A stretch of 64,000 bases of DNA from Impatiens glandulifera (taxonomy: Eukaryota > Streptophyta > Magnoliopsida > Ericales > Balsaminaceae). Shown here one piece after another: positions 44,215 through 55,303 of the stretch. The stretch lies in contig NC_061862.1 in assembly GCF_907164915.1 (NCBI RefSeq), forward strand, positions 135,647,520-135,711,519. The letters run 5' to 3'. The notes beneath the pieces are model-generated. The model was not told where the DNA came from. It saw only the letters and a program-made list of their open reading frames with translations, and made no database searches. The first letter of the stretch is position 1; every line of letters starts with the position of its first letter. The translations under genes were made by a program, and so were the position numbers.

Positions 44215-44880
44215 TTTTACTAGGAAAACCGAAAGTAATATTGAAATCTTTCGGTTTTTCTTCAAATGGAAAAACCGAGAGTTATATGAAAACTTTCGGT
44301 TTTTCCATTAGAAGAAAACCGAGAGTTAATTAGAAAACTCTCGGTTTTTCCCGTAGGAGTATAACCGAAAGTTTTTTATTCATTATCGGTTTTTCCATTT
44401 GAAGAAAACCGAGAGTTAATTGGAAAACTTTTGGTTTTCCCTCAAGAGTAAAACCGAAAGTTTTCAAATTAACTTTCGGTTTTACAATTGAAGAAAACCG
44501 AGAGTTCATTAGAAAACTCTCAGTTTTACACCTACGGGAAAAACCGAGAGTTTTCTAATTAACTCTCGGTTTTCCATTTGAAGAAAACCGAGGGTTAATT
44601 GGAAAACCTTCGGTTTTTCCCTTAGGAGTAAAACCGAGAGTTATTTGTAAAACTTTCGGGTTTTCTCTCTGTGAAAAAACCGAAAGTTTTTCAATTAACT
44701 TTCGGTTTTACTCTAGGATATCTAAACCAAAAACTCTACGATATCTCTCGGTAAACGCCCAATTGTTTTTAACGAAAGAGTCAATACCGAGGGATGGCGA
44801 AAGTTACCAAAACTTTCGGTAATGTGTCTATACCGAAAGTTATAGTGTCAAAACCGAGAGTTTTTACTCTCATTTTTTAC
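44215..44880. repeat. CACTA subterminal palindrome array
   Basis: About twelve inverted pairs AAAACCGAGAGTT..AACTCTCGGTTTT or ACCGAAAGTT..AACTTTCGGT, separated by short spacers such as tccattagaag and cctacggg. Every unit can form a hairpin of 10-13 bp. These are the presumed binding sites for the TNPA-type protein and show two alternating core variants (GAGAGTT and GAAAGTT). Confidence 0.9.
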
Positions 44881-44896
44881 CCCTTTTTTACCAGTG

Positions 44897-45751
44897 TGAA
44901 CTAATATATATATATATATATATATTATATAAACTAATTAACTATTGATATTTTCCATTCTTGTTTTTGTAAATGAATATATATATATACAATTTTAAGT
45001 ATAAAATTAATAATAATATATTTTTATGTTAAATAAATATTATTAAATATATAAATAATATAAATAATAAATGAGATATAATTAACATTACTATATTTTT
45101 AAATATATATATATATAATATTTTGAAATATTAACAAAAATGACATGATATATTGAATTCAACTTTGATAATAACATAAATAAATAAATGCATATACAAA
45201 ATGGGCTATGTTTAACTCCACTTAAAAATAATAACAATATAAATAAATAAGTATATTTAAAAATAGTAGGTATTAAATTCCACTTTAATAATATTAATAT
45301 AAATTAATAATTTTATTTAAAATATATAATGAATCAACAATAATATTAATTATAATATAAATTAATAAATATAATTAAATAAAGTATATAATGTACCCTA
45401 ATTAATAACATGAATAATAAAAATAAGAATAAATATTAGTAATTATACTTATAAAAATATCTAATAAACTCTTGTTAATAATATTAATAACAATAATAAA
45501 AAATTATTATTACATGTAAAAAAATAATAAACTTTATTTTAATAAAAATAATCAAAATATTAAAATTTATTATTTATATTTACAAAAACATATAATTAAC
45601 TTCACGGTAATAAGTTAATAACATTAATAATAATAAAATAAATTAAAATTCATATTTATAATAAAGATAATAATACTCTACATTATAAATGATTATTTTA
45701 ATAATAACATAATAAAATTATTGATTATTAATTAAAAAAAACTAAACTATC

Positions 45752-45790
<39 letters not shown>

Positions 45791-46818
45791 GGAAGATGTA
45801 ATTATTATTGTAATAATGTTGGTATATATATATATATTATCACCCGATTTATTTGTGATATTGTTATTGACTCAAGAATAATTTTATTAGAGGAAAAAGG
45901 GGAAGAGAAAATAAAAATTGACAATGGATTGGGAAGGGGGTGAGTCCATAATTGTGGATAAATAAGGAAAGGAAAATGTAGATACAGGCGAATGGGAGAA
46001 GAGGAAAGAGACAAGGGGAAATGGGATGGCCGAGGGAAATGACAATTGAGGAAGGCAGAAGGAGCCAAAAAAAATGAAATATGTGGAACTTAATTGGAAA
46101 AAATGGAATGAACAATGGAAGTAAAGAAAAATAAAAAATAAGAAGTTTGTATCATTTTATTTAGTAAAAAATTATTTTTTATTACATTATTATTATTTTA
46201 ATTAACTATTAAATTAATTAATTAAAATACTAAAATACTATTTTATTTTTAAAAAAAAATAAAATTTATAACTATTAAATTAATTAATAAAAAAATAATT
46301 TAATAATTAAACAAAACTAAACGCAAAGAACATAATATTTTATATTATTAAACAAAATCTTAAAAAATAATACTAAACAAATTTTTAGATATAATTTTCT
46401 TAATTTTAATTAATGATTTTTAAAAATATTCTTTTGTTTAATAATTTTATATATTTAATTATTTTAATTAAATATTAATAAAAAGATTAATATATTAATA
46501 TAATTTATTTTAAAATATATTATTTTTCAATTTAAGTAATATATTAATATTAAAATTAATAATATATATATGATATTAAATATTATTAATTAAATTAATA
46601 TAATAAAATAATATTTAATAAAAAATAGTTATTTTAAATAAATTTTAAAATTATATATTAATAAAATAAATTAATATAATATTATAATTTATTTTCAAAT
46701 ATACTATTTTTTAAATTTAAGTAATTTATTAATATTTAAAATTAATAATATAATATATATATATATATAATATTAAATACTATTATAAATATAATCATAA
46801 ATAATGTAATACTCAATT
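44897..46818. other. Very AT-rich spacer
   Basis: No gene. Composed of TAATA/ATTAA words and TA tracts (44905-44926, 45755-45787). It contains one purine-rich island, listed separately. Confidence 0.7.
45886..46140 (+). other. Purine-rich island
   Basis: About 250 bp in which the plus strand is almost all purine with few C, e.g. aggaaaaaggggaagagaaa, ggattgggaagggggtgagt, gaatgggagaagaggaaaga. Surrounding DNA is AT-rich without this bias. The minus-strand open frames across it (Pro/Ser/Phe-rich) are compositional shadows. Confidence 0.6.
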
Positions 46819-47429
46819 AAATATACCAAGGTTGTAAAAAACGGGATTAATCCACGATTAATTCGCGATTAATCGAAAATAAATAAATAAAACGTCCCAT
46901 TTTTTTTAATCGGTAATCAAAAATCAGTCAACTGGGTCTGGTCAACGGTCAACCCAGGTCGAACCCGGTTAACTCGGCTCTAATTTTTTATTAACATGTA
47001 AATATTATATTCTAAAGAATATAAATAATTTTTTTCAAATATCATTTTTTCACTTCTGTTCTTATTACCCTCTCTCTTACGTAAGCCGTAGGTGATCTCG
47101 TCTAGGTAGCCTGAAACCAGCATCGCCATTATTGATCTTCCATTTCAAATCGTGTTTTTCATGCCTACTCTTTACATTGTTTTCTCCTTTACCGCTTTAT
47201 TTCTTTAGATCATGTTAATACATCAATCGTAGATATCAAGGTTTCAGACATATATGTTATATGATCACTATATAACGAAACATCTACGTGGTTGCTTCAT
47301 TATGCTTGTGCAAAAGTTCACACAAAGATATAACAAGTTTTCTGTTATTCTAGGTAGTTATTTACGGTGAAGTAGAAACTTACAGGTGTTGCTTTTGTAC
47401 TCATTGTGCACTCAAAGTGTTTGATGAAA

Positions 47430-49910
47430 TGACTTAAAGTGGTGTTGAAGCATCATCAGCGGCTTCAAACTAAAGTGCGAGTGATTTTAATCCTTTCAAA
47501 CATGATTCTGACGATGTTATGATGTTGGTTGGAACTACGGAAATATTATTGATCCTAAAGACAAGAATAAAATTCAGTGCAAGCTTTGCCCAAAAGTGGT
47601 CACTTCGGGAATATATCGACTAAAACAACATATCGCTGGCGTGAGAAACAGTGTTAAATCTTGTCCAAATACAAGTAAAGAAGCCATAAAGATATGCAAA
47701 TAGGATCTATATAACACCCAAGTGAAAAAGAAACAAAAATTTAATGAGCTTGTTCAACGTCGAAAAAAAGTCTTTAAAGGATCTTCTTTCGATGCAGATT
47801 TGGATTTAGAGACGCGATCTGAGAGAGGCACTTTGGATGGTTTCGTGGAGAGGTTGGAGACGAATCCAAAAGATAATTTAGGCCATCCGACTCTAGTAAC
47901 CCTTCAAAGATCACAAAACAAGCAAGTTTAAAGACGATGTTGGATAAAAAAAAGAGAGTGCATGAAACACATCAATATGTAGCTCGTTGGCTAATTGAAG
48001 TCGGTATTCCATTCAATGTTATTCAAATAGAAATATTTTCATTAATGATTGAATCTATTGAACAATTTTGAAGAGGATTACCTACCCCTAGTCGGTATCT
48101 ATTGAGTGGACCATGTTTGACAGACGAGGTTTAGAGGATTAAGACCGCTTTGATAAAACATCAAGAGAAGTGGTCTATTACTGGTTGTTCGATTATGATA
48201 GATGCATGGATAGATCGTAAGCGAAGAAGTATTATGAACTTATGTGTGCATTGTCAAGAAGGGATGTCTTTCTTATCTTCGAGAGAGGATTCTAATACAG
48301 CACATACTGGAGATTACATATTCGACTATGTTGATAAATGTATTGAAGATATTAGAGAAGATAAAGTAGTACAAGTTGTGACTGATAATGCTTTAAATAA
48401 CGTGGCAGAAAAACATCTCTTAAAAGTCAAGAGACCAAATGTATTTTGGACTTCATGTGTCGTACATACCGTGAATCTCATGCTAGAGAGGATTGGTAAG
48501 CAATCCAAGTACAAGAAAACAATTAATAGTGCAAAGGCATTAACTATTTTCATCTATGGTCACCATAAAACTCTTAGCATGATGCGTATATATACCGAAA
48601 ATAATGAGATTGTACCTCCTAGTGTAACACGTTTTGCAAGTACTTATCTCACTTTGGATAGTTTGCTTTCAAAAAAGAAATAATCAAGAACTATGGTTGG
48701 TTCGAATGCATTTGACTCTTTGAAACATTCTAAGAGTGTTTCCGGAAAAAAAATCATATGCTACGGTCTTTTCTCAACCATTTTGGAATAAAGTTACTCA
48801 TGTTTTGGAAGTTTTTAAACCATTAGTAGAGGTTCTTAGCATTATTGATGGTGATAGGTCTTTTATGCCATTGTTGTATGGGAAACTAAAAGCGGCTAAT
48901 GAAGACATCAAAAGTGCATTGAACGGAGTTGAGGGAAACTATAAATCTTTGTTAGATATCATTGAGCTTAAAGGGAAAGGAAGAATTGAAAAGGAATTGC
49001 ACGTAACAACATATTTTCTTAATCCTTTTTACTTTGCAAAAAATAGAGTCGGCATTGGAGGAGCATTAGAGGTCATGGAAACCATACAAAAGTGTGTGGA
49101 AATGTTTTTTCCGAGTGATGAGATTTTGCAAGGCAATGTGATCAATGGAGAGTTGCAAATATATAAGAACATGGAAGCCAGTTTTCGAGCCATGTTTGTT
49201 AATTGTTATGAAGAGAAAAATGCAAACTATTGGTCCTCGTTTGATCCCGGTAAATTTTCAAATCGTTGTATCTTAGATAGTAATACAGTAATAATCTATA
49301 AAAATCCATACACCTCTTCTTATGTTTCTCTTTTAAATTTTAGTTGGATAGTGGAGTAATTATGGCGGGAGTGCTAAGAATTTACAAAGGATGGCTGTCA
49401 TTGACCACAAGTTCTTCGGGTTGTGAGCGGAACTAGAGCTCATTCGCTATGGTATGATGGTATCTCACTTTGTCACTAACAAGTTAATAGTTACAAATTA
49501 ATATATGAAATTCGTTTGAACTTGCTTGCTTTTATGTCCACACAAAGAATCAAAATCGACTTACGACCGAAAAGTTGAACGATTTGGTTTATGTCCAATT
49601 TTACTCAAAGTTATTTTGTAAGAAGAAAAAGAATGAAATCCTAGAAGCTAGTGATTACAATAAAGCTCAACATATGATGGTTGATGGAGTACAAGATGTT
49701 GAGTTGGATGTTGATGAGGAGATTGATCCCATTATCGAAGCGACACATATGGAGCTTGGTGACACACTTGCAGATGAAATAATTCAACCTAGAAGAAGCG
49801 CAAAATATGTAGCTGAAGATGATGTCCAATTGAGAGAACCTTTCGAAGAAGAAGATTTTGTATCAGAACAAGAAGACATTAATGAAAATAATGATGATGA
49901 GTGTAGATAG
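47430..49910 (+). pseudogene. hAT transposase gene, first copy (BED, DUF659, dimerisation)
   Basis: BED zinc finger IIDPKDKNKIQCKLCPKVV, TSGIYRLKQHIAG..SCPN (about 47550-47670). DUF659 region ITGCSIMIDAWIDRKRRSIM..VVQVVTDNALNN..FWTSCVVHTVNLML (48170-48500). Then VTRFASTYLTLDSLL and FWNKVTHVLEVFKPLVEVLS, FYFAKN.., YEEKNANYWSSFDPG (49215-49246). After an intron (gtaaatt..tttag) comes LTTSSSGCERN (49400-49430), then an intron whose acceptor AG is changed to TG at about 49536, and KLNDLVYVQFYSKLF..VDEEIDP to the stop at 49910. The motif WW.YG..A is damaged. Stops and frameshifts inactivate it. Confidence 0.85.
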
Positions 49911-50179
49911 GATGAAGATTGATGTGTTTGTGGATGTTTTTAGACATTTAGACTTTAGTTTATAACTTTATATTCTTTTAGACGATAATTTTAGTATCAA
50001 ATGCGACTATGTATGAATTTGGGTGTGTTTTTCACTTTTTATGAATGAAAATTAGTATTATTCTTCAAAAATAATGTGTTTAGGCTAAAAACGATTTATT
50101 TGATTAATACCGATTAATCCAATTAATCATTAATCCATATGTGTCGATTAATGTTTGATTACCGATTACTGCAACCTTG

Positions 50180-51245
50180 GTTGATGGTGATAGGCCTTCT
50201 ATGCCATGGCTGTATGGGAAACTATATGCGACCAAAGCAGACATCAAAAGTGCATTGAACAGAGTTGAGGGAAACTATAAACCTTTGCTAGATATCATTA
50301 AGCTTTAAGGGAAAGGAAGACTTGACAAGGAATTGCACAAAACGGCATATTTTATTAATCCGTTTTACTTTGCAAAAATAGAGTCGGCATTGGAGGAGAA
50401 TTAGAGGTCATGGAAGCCATACAATAGTGTGTGGAAATGTTTTTTTCGGGTGATGAGATTTTGCAAGGCAACGTGTTCAATGGAGAGTTACAAATATATA
50501 AGAACTTGGAATCCAGTTTTCGAGCCAAGTTTGCTAATTGTTATGAAGAGAAAATACAAACTCTTGGTCCTCGTTTGATACCGGTAAGTTTTCGAATCAT
50601 TGTATCATTGTATCTTATTCATATTGTTCAAATATAATTTATGTAAAGGTTTTAATAATGAATGGATAAAACTGAGTTCAATTATATATATATATATATA
50701 ACTTCTAAGTCATATCAAGTATTAATTATTTTAAATATAACAACAAGGTGTTGTAGTAAAGTGGTAAGTACTATCACATGTCACACGAGTGACTATAAGT
50801 ATCTTAAATGAGATCGGTATTTAATAAGCGTAGCCGGTTATTTAATGTGATTGATATTTAAGGGGGCTCCGGTGTTAAATGAGGTGTCCGATAATTATGA
50901 TTATTCTAGCAAAGTAGCACTTTCACCAATTTGGGATAGACAGACTGACACGGTAGACAGACATAAAGAAAATGCCATATACCAAGATTATTTCAAATCC
51001 TCTGCAATGAACGCTCTTAATATAACAGGTTCCATTAATGAATTTTGGCTTATTCTCATCAAAGTACAAACATGATCAAAGAAGATATTCTCCATTGTAC
51101 CATTCTGAAGCCAAGCAAATCAAAAGAGGATCGGTATTCGTTGGAGCAAATATGACTGTTGTTGTGTTCTTTGGATATAAAAGAAGATTAAGAGAAAACA
51201 GCAGCAGACTTGATGATCTGGGCTCTCGGGCTAATTAATATCTCT

Positions 51246-51285
<40 letters not shown>

Positions 51286-52430
51286 AAGCCTTTGCCTTAG
51301 CAATTTTTCTGTGAGAGACAAATCATAGAAAGCATTGTATTAATTCTTACATCTGTGTGATTGTTTGTAAGTTGAATAGATAGTATTTATTCAACAAGTG
51401 TTGTGTACTAGGAGTTCGGAAACAGGCAGTGTTTAAGTCCTGGTTGTCCGACTGGGTTTGTATAAGCATTGTATTCAAACCAAAGTCTTCTAGTGAATAT
51501 TCTTCTCAAGGTTGAGAAAAATATCATTTTCAAGGTCGAGAAGAAAGGGTGACGTAGGAGCTTTATCTCCGAACATCCATATATCTTGTATTGTGTCTTA
51601 TTTCTTTTATTATCTTCTAAACAGACCATTCGTTGTTTCAAGTTGAACAAACACTTCCGCACTTGAACTCGGTTCAAGAGTTTGTGACAACTTGCGAAGA
51701 ATAGAGATCGATATTAATCTCTAACGGGGTTATTATCAACCGGCGTGTGTGTAAGCGTTCACCTTTGTGAGACCCTAGACTCCTTTGGCGATCCCAATCC
51801 TAACACATACACCTCTTCTTATGTTTCTCTTTTAAATTTTAGTTGGATGGTGGAATAATTATGGCGGGAGTGCTAAGAATTTGCAAAGGATGGCAATTAG
51901 GATTATGTCATTGACTATAAGTTCGTCGGGTTGTGAGTTGAATTGGAGCTCATTCACTATGGTATGATGGTATCTCACTTTGTCACTAACAAGTTAGTAG
52001 TTATGATTTAATATATGAAATTCGTTTGAACTTGCTTGTTTGTAGGTCCACAAAAAGAATTGAAATCGACTTATGACCGAAATGTTGAATGATTTGGTTT
52101 ATGGCCAATTTAACTCAAAGTTATTTTGTAAGAAGAAAAAGAATGACATCCTAGAAGCTAGTGATTACAACAAATCTCAACATATGATGGTTGATGGAGC
52201 ACAAGATGTTGAGTCGGATGTTGATGAGGAGATTGATCCCATTATTGGAGCGACATATATGGAGCTTGGTGACACACTTGAAGATGAAATATTTTAACTT
52301 AGAAGGAGCGCAAGATATGCAGATGACGATGATGTCCAATTGAGAGAACCTTGCGAAGAAGAAGATTTTGTATCGGAACAAGAAGACATTGATGAAAATA
52401 ATGATGATGAGTGTAGATGGGGTGAAGATT
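50180..52430 (+). pseudogene. hAT transposase gene, second partial copy
   Basis: Starts in the middle of the gene (LVDGDRPSMPWLYGKLYATK, about 50178), continues to ..GDEILQGNVFNGELQIYKNL (about 50450-50520) and FRAKFANCYEEK, is interrupted by an LTR (about 50690-51805), and resumes with VGWWNNYGGSAKNLQRMAIR, IMSLTISSSGCELNWSSFTM (51840-51962). The intron here keeps its AG acceptor (tttgtag, 52044). The end LNDLVYGQFNSKLF..DVDEEIDP follows. The dimerisation core is better preserved than in the first copy, so the first copy decayed after the duplication. Confidence 0.85.
50690..51805 (+). mobile_element. LTR inserted in the second hAT copy
   Basis: The right end ..ggcgatcccaatcctaaca has a terminal CA and is followed directly by hAT sequence (catacacctcttc). 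Shared blocks with the LTRs at 18965-19990 and 23645-25329 include gtgaatattcttctcaaggt, gggtgacgtaggagctttat, ctccgaacatccat and ttccgcacttgaactc. The left boundary is blurred. A TA tract lies at 51248-51282. No internal retrotransposon code is present, so this is a solo LTR or fragment. Confidence 0.65.
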
Positions 52431-52945
52431 GATGTGTTTGTGGATGTATTTTAGACTTTTAGACTTTAGTTTATAACTTTATATACTTTTGGACGATAAT
52501 TGTAGTATCTAATGCGACTCTGTATAAATTCGGGTGTGTTTTTAATTTTTTATGAATATAATTTAGTATTATTCTTCAAAAATAATGTGTTTAGGCTAAA
52601 AATAATTAATTCGATTAATTTTGATTAATTCCGATTAATCAAATTAATCATAATCCGTATGTGTCAATTAATGTCCGATAACCGATTACTGCAACATTGA
52701 AATATACACACCCTCCCAACCTAAACTGAATCATATAAAACATACTTTTCATACCTAAATATCAAACAGACTCTCTACTAAATTGATATCCATAAGTGAA
52801 TAAACTGGATATAAACTAAATCACTAGTTATGCACATTTTATTAAAAAATTAAGTAAGTCTTATAATTTGAAGTATCTAATTATATTGGAATAGAGGAAA
52901 GATTAAAAATGATTCATATTATTAATTGCATATGAATGTATACAA

Positions 52946-53368
52946 TTACCATTCAGATATTTCAAAAAAATCAATATTATTTGCGCTTACATAAAAACCA
53001 TTCTCGTTAACCCTCCAATGACATTGATATTCATGGATGCCATCATCCCAACAATATTTACCACCAAACTTAAGATCGAACACTTTGATACTTTTATCTT
53101 TATTATCTAAATAAAAATGACAAAAGTAGAGTGTAGTACCCCAAAAGTTTACTTTAAAATGCCAACTGAATTCCATTCCTTCTTTCAATATATGATCACC
53201 AAGGTCACTATTACCTGATTTACATCTTAATTGCAATGGTGATGGAACATCTATTAACTCATTATAGATATGTATCTCGCCATAACTACTAGAAGAGAGT
53301 GTAGGAGAACTTTGAATGATAAGTATGAAGAGAATAAATAAAAAACTAAAAGAGATGGTAGATTTCAT
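52946..53368 (-). CDS. S-protein homologue (plant self-incompatibility S1 family), second intact copy
   Basis: 140 codons, intronless, intact. Hydrophobic signal peptide at 1-25 (core FLFILFILII). Mature motif order: GEIHIYNELIDVPSPL at 30-45, RCKSGNSDLG at 48-57, FSWHF, NFWGTTLYFCHF at 74-85, KVFD, YCW at 105-107, YQCHWRVNENGFYVS at 114-128. Cysteines at 49, 83, 106 and 116 match the gene at 28285. The NFWGTTLYFC block keeps the usual Gly that the first gene replaces with Asp. Expected to be secreted. No S-RNase, receptor or PrpS-like partner is seen nearby, so a role in self-incompatibility is not implied. Confidence 0.9.
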   Translation of the reverse strand: MKSTISFSFLFILFILIIQSSPTLSSSSYGEIHIYNELIDVPSPLQLRCKSGNSDLGDHILKEGMEFSWHFKVNFWGTTLYFCHFYLDNKDKSIKVFDLKFGGKYCWDDGIHEYQCHWRVNENGFYVSANNIDFFEISEW

Positions 53369-53490
53369 GAGACTTATTTGATGCGAAAATAATTAATACA
53401 TATCACGAAAGAAAAACCATTTCTAAAGTTTTAAGCAAGATTTGACATTCTTCACTAATATACATGCATATATATATATATATATATAAA
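53369..53490 (-). promoter_or_regulatory. Conserved upstream block of the second SPH gene
   Basis: Toward the ATG: tatttatatatata, atatgcatgtatattagtga, agaatgtcaaatcttgctta, aaactttagaaat, ttaattattttcgcatcaaa. The block is shared with the first SPH gene and the pseudogene. TATTTATATATA about 105-115 bp upstream of the ATG could be the TATA box, and CATGCATAT is an RY-type element in this copy. Assignment is inference from three-way conservation. Confidence 0.5.
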
Positions 53491-53786
53491 TACTTGTAAG
53501 TTTGTGATGATCAGTTATTATATTTGTAATATAATTTAAGACCTTCATTATTAGTATTTTTTTTTTAATATTGTACTTTTGGTATCATTTTAGGTATTTT
53601 TTATCTAGAACTTTTTCTTTTTTCATTAAGATTTTTTTCCTTTTTAATCTAAATTTATATCAATATTTTTTTTATAATAATATATTAAAATAATGAGTGA
53701 TGATAAGAGAGTCAAAAGATTTGGAGGATGTGTGTTAAAAGAATAATAATAGGGAGAATAAATCCTAATCAATTTTTAATTATAAA

Positions 53787-53792
<6 letters not shown>

Positions 53793-53840
<48 letters not shown>
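53793..53840. repeat. (TA)n microsatellite
   Basis: About 24 uninterrupted TA dinucleotides. Confidence 0.95.
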
Positions 53841-53842
<2 letters not shown>

Positions 53843-54307
53843 CATTTAATAAATATAAATTAAAAAAATTATACAGAAAAGATCCATTTCTGGCCCTCTT
53901 TGTACATGTCTCTTGTCCAAGGAGGTATAGATCGATGGTAAATTCACACCGATATCTTTCCATCAATAGGTTTCGTAGCTATTTATAAATATATATATAC
54001 CAACTTATAAATTATAAGATATTAGTTAAATGCCTTAAACTTATATTTATTTTTTATGTTTAATTTTTTATTACTAAATTATCTTACTTTTATTTTAAAT
54101 TAAATTAATTATACTTGTAAGCATTTAACTAATATTTTATAATTTATTTTTTATGTTTTAATTTTTTTATTACTAAATTATATTACTTTTATTTAAAATT
54201 AAATTTACAATATATTAAACACAAAATTATTCAGTATATAAAATTATATCATTTCGTATCATTTAAATAAAAAACAATAACTTATATTATTATATATAAA
54301 TATATAT

Positions 54308-54400
54308 AGTTCGTTATGAAATAAGTTTTGCAGCTAATTAAATGTTTAAGTTTGTTTGCGGGTTAAATTTTTAATTCGTTGTCCCATTTTTTTTATATAT
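54308..54400 (+). mobile_element. Decayed relative of the SINE-like sequence at 25.6 kb
   Basis: Shares cagctaattaaatgtttaag, tttgtttgcgggttaaattt, a ttaattcgttgtccca block and a final T-run with the sequence at about 25630-25710. The box B-like half is not recognisable here. Confidence 0.35.
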
Positions 54401-54529
54401 AAATATATATGATATTTATAAATTATATTTATATGAAACTTTAATATAATAATAATATATTTAAGGTAATTATAGTGGCTTTCATAATATTATATTATAT
54501 TTTATTATATTATATATTATTATATATTA

Positions 54530-54970
54530 TTTTTAAGGTGTAAGATTATTTAAATATGGTACTTTTCGTATTATTTTCGTGCATTAAATATTAAAGTGTT
54601 ATTTGTTGTTTGAATTTATATATTTATGTATATTTATATTTATTTTTAATATTTACATCTAAAATAATAATAATAATAATATATTTAAGTAATTATGAGA
54701 GGCATTCAATATATTATATTATATTATATTATATATATATATTATTTTTAAGGTGTAGGATTATTCAATATATAATATTATATTATATTATATATATATA
54801 TATTATTTTTAAGGTGTAGGATTATTCAAATATTAGTACTTTTGGTATTATTTTTGTGCATTAAATATTAAAGTGTTATTTGTTGTTTGAATTTATATAT
54901 TTATGTATATCTATATTTATTTTTAATATTTACATTTAAAATAATAATAATTATTATTATTATTATTATT
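54530..54970 (+). repeat. 277-bp tandem duplication
   Basis: The segment gcattaaatattaaagtgtt, atttgttgtttgaatttata, tatttatgtatat..tttttaatatttacat occurs at about 54580-54680 and again 277 bp later at about 54857-54955. Smaller inner repeats (ttaaggtgtaggattattca) lie between. The two copies are nearly identical over at least 120 bp. Confidence 0.85.
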
Positions 54971-55032
54971 ATTATTTGGTGTGTGGCTTTCGTGATACTC
55001 ACTAAAAAAATAATGAAAAAATATCACAATTT

Positions 55033-55148
<116 letters not shown>

Positions 55149-55303
55149 TAATGATAGGCGAAAGATTTGTAGCGAATGGGCAGCGTGGAGAGATGATTAG
55201 ATTGCTGACTAGGTATATATATTTATTTTTATCTTTTATCTTCATTAATAATTTTCTCTCTCTTCTTATTACTTAAATTTTCTCTCTCTTCTTATTACTC
55301 ACA

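Larger units (their letters stand above)
42960..44896 (+). mobile_element. CACTA 3' part with Transposase_24-type gene and 3' terminus
   Basis: The coding exons (42974-43995) are followed by a 3' untranslated stretch, the subterminal palindrome array (44215-44880), and the terminus, which on the other strand reads CACTGGTAAAAAAGGGG. The 5' part (TNPD gene, 5' TIR) is absent; the copia fragment abuts it at about 42950. It overlaps in gene content with the element at 16-20.7 kb, so the two are separate copies. Confidence 0.8.
46827..52699 (+). mobile_element. hAT element with internal partial tandem duplication
   Basis: Left terminus CAAGGTTGTAAAAAACGGGA; right terminus, on the other strand, CAATGTTGCAGTAATCGGTT. 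Both are flanked by the 8-bp duplication AAATATAC (46819-46826 and 52700-52707). A complete internal right terminus (gcaaccttg) also occurs at 50171-50179. It is followed directly by a second copy of the transposase gene starting mid-way (gttgatggtgatagg, homologous to 48846), which runs to 52699. One transposon insertion thus contains 1.75 elements. An LTR sits in the second copy. Confidence 0.9.

Noticed and set aside
45805..46115. Minus-strand frames with Pro/Phe/Ser-rich, seemingly hydrophobic peptides
   Set aside because: Explained by the pyrimidine-rich minus strand of the purine island; no conserved motif.
50750..50800. tRNA-like word tgttgtagtaaagtggtaag
   Set aside because: Resembles box A only; no box B within the expected distance.
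28285..53368. Self-incompatibility locus
   Set aside because: Only S-protein homologues are present; no pollen-side partner, S-RNase, F-box cluster or receptor kinase is visible, and most family members are unrelated to self-incompatibility.
53728..53988. 86-codon Ile-Tyr-rich open frame, and its minus-strand counterpart
   Set aside because: Produced by the TA microsatellite, which encodes Tyr-Ile repeats on both strands.
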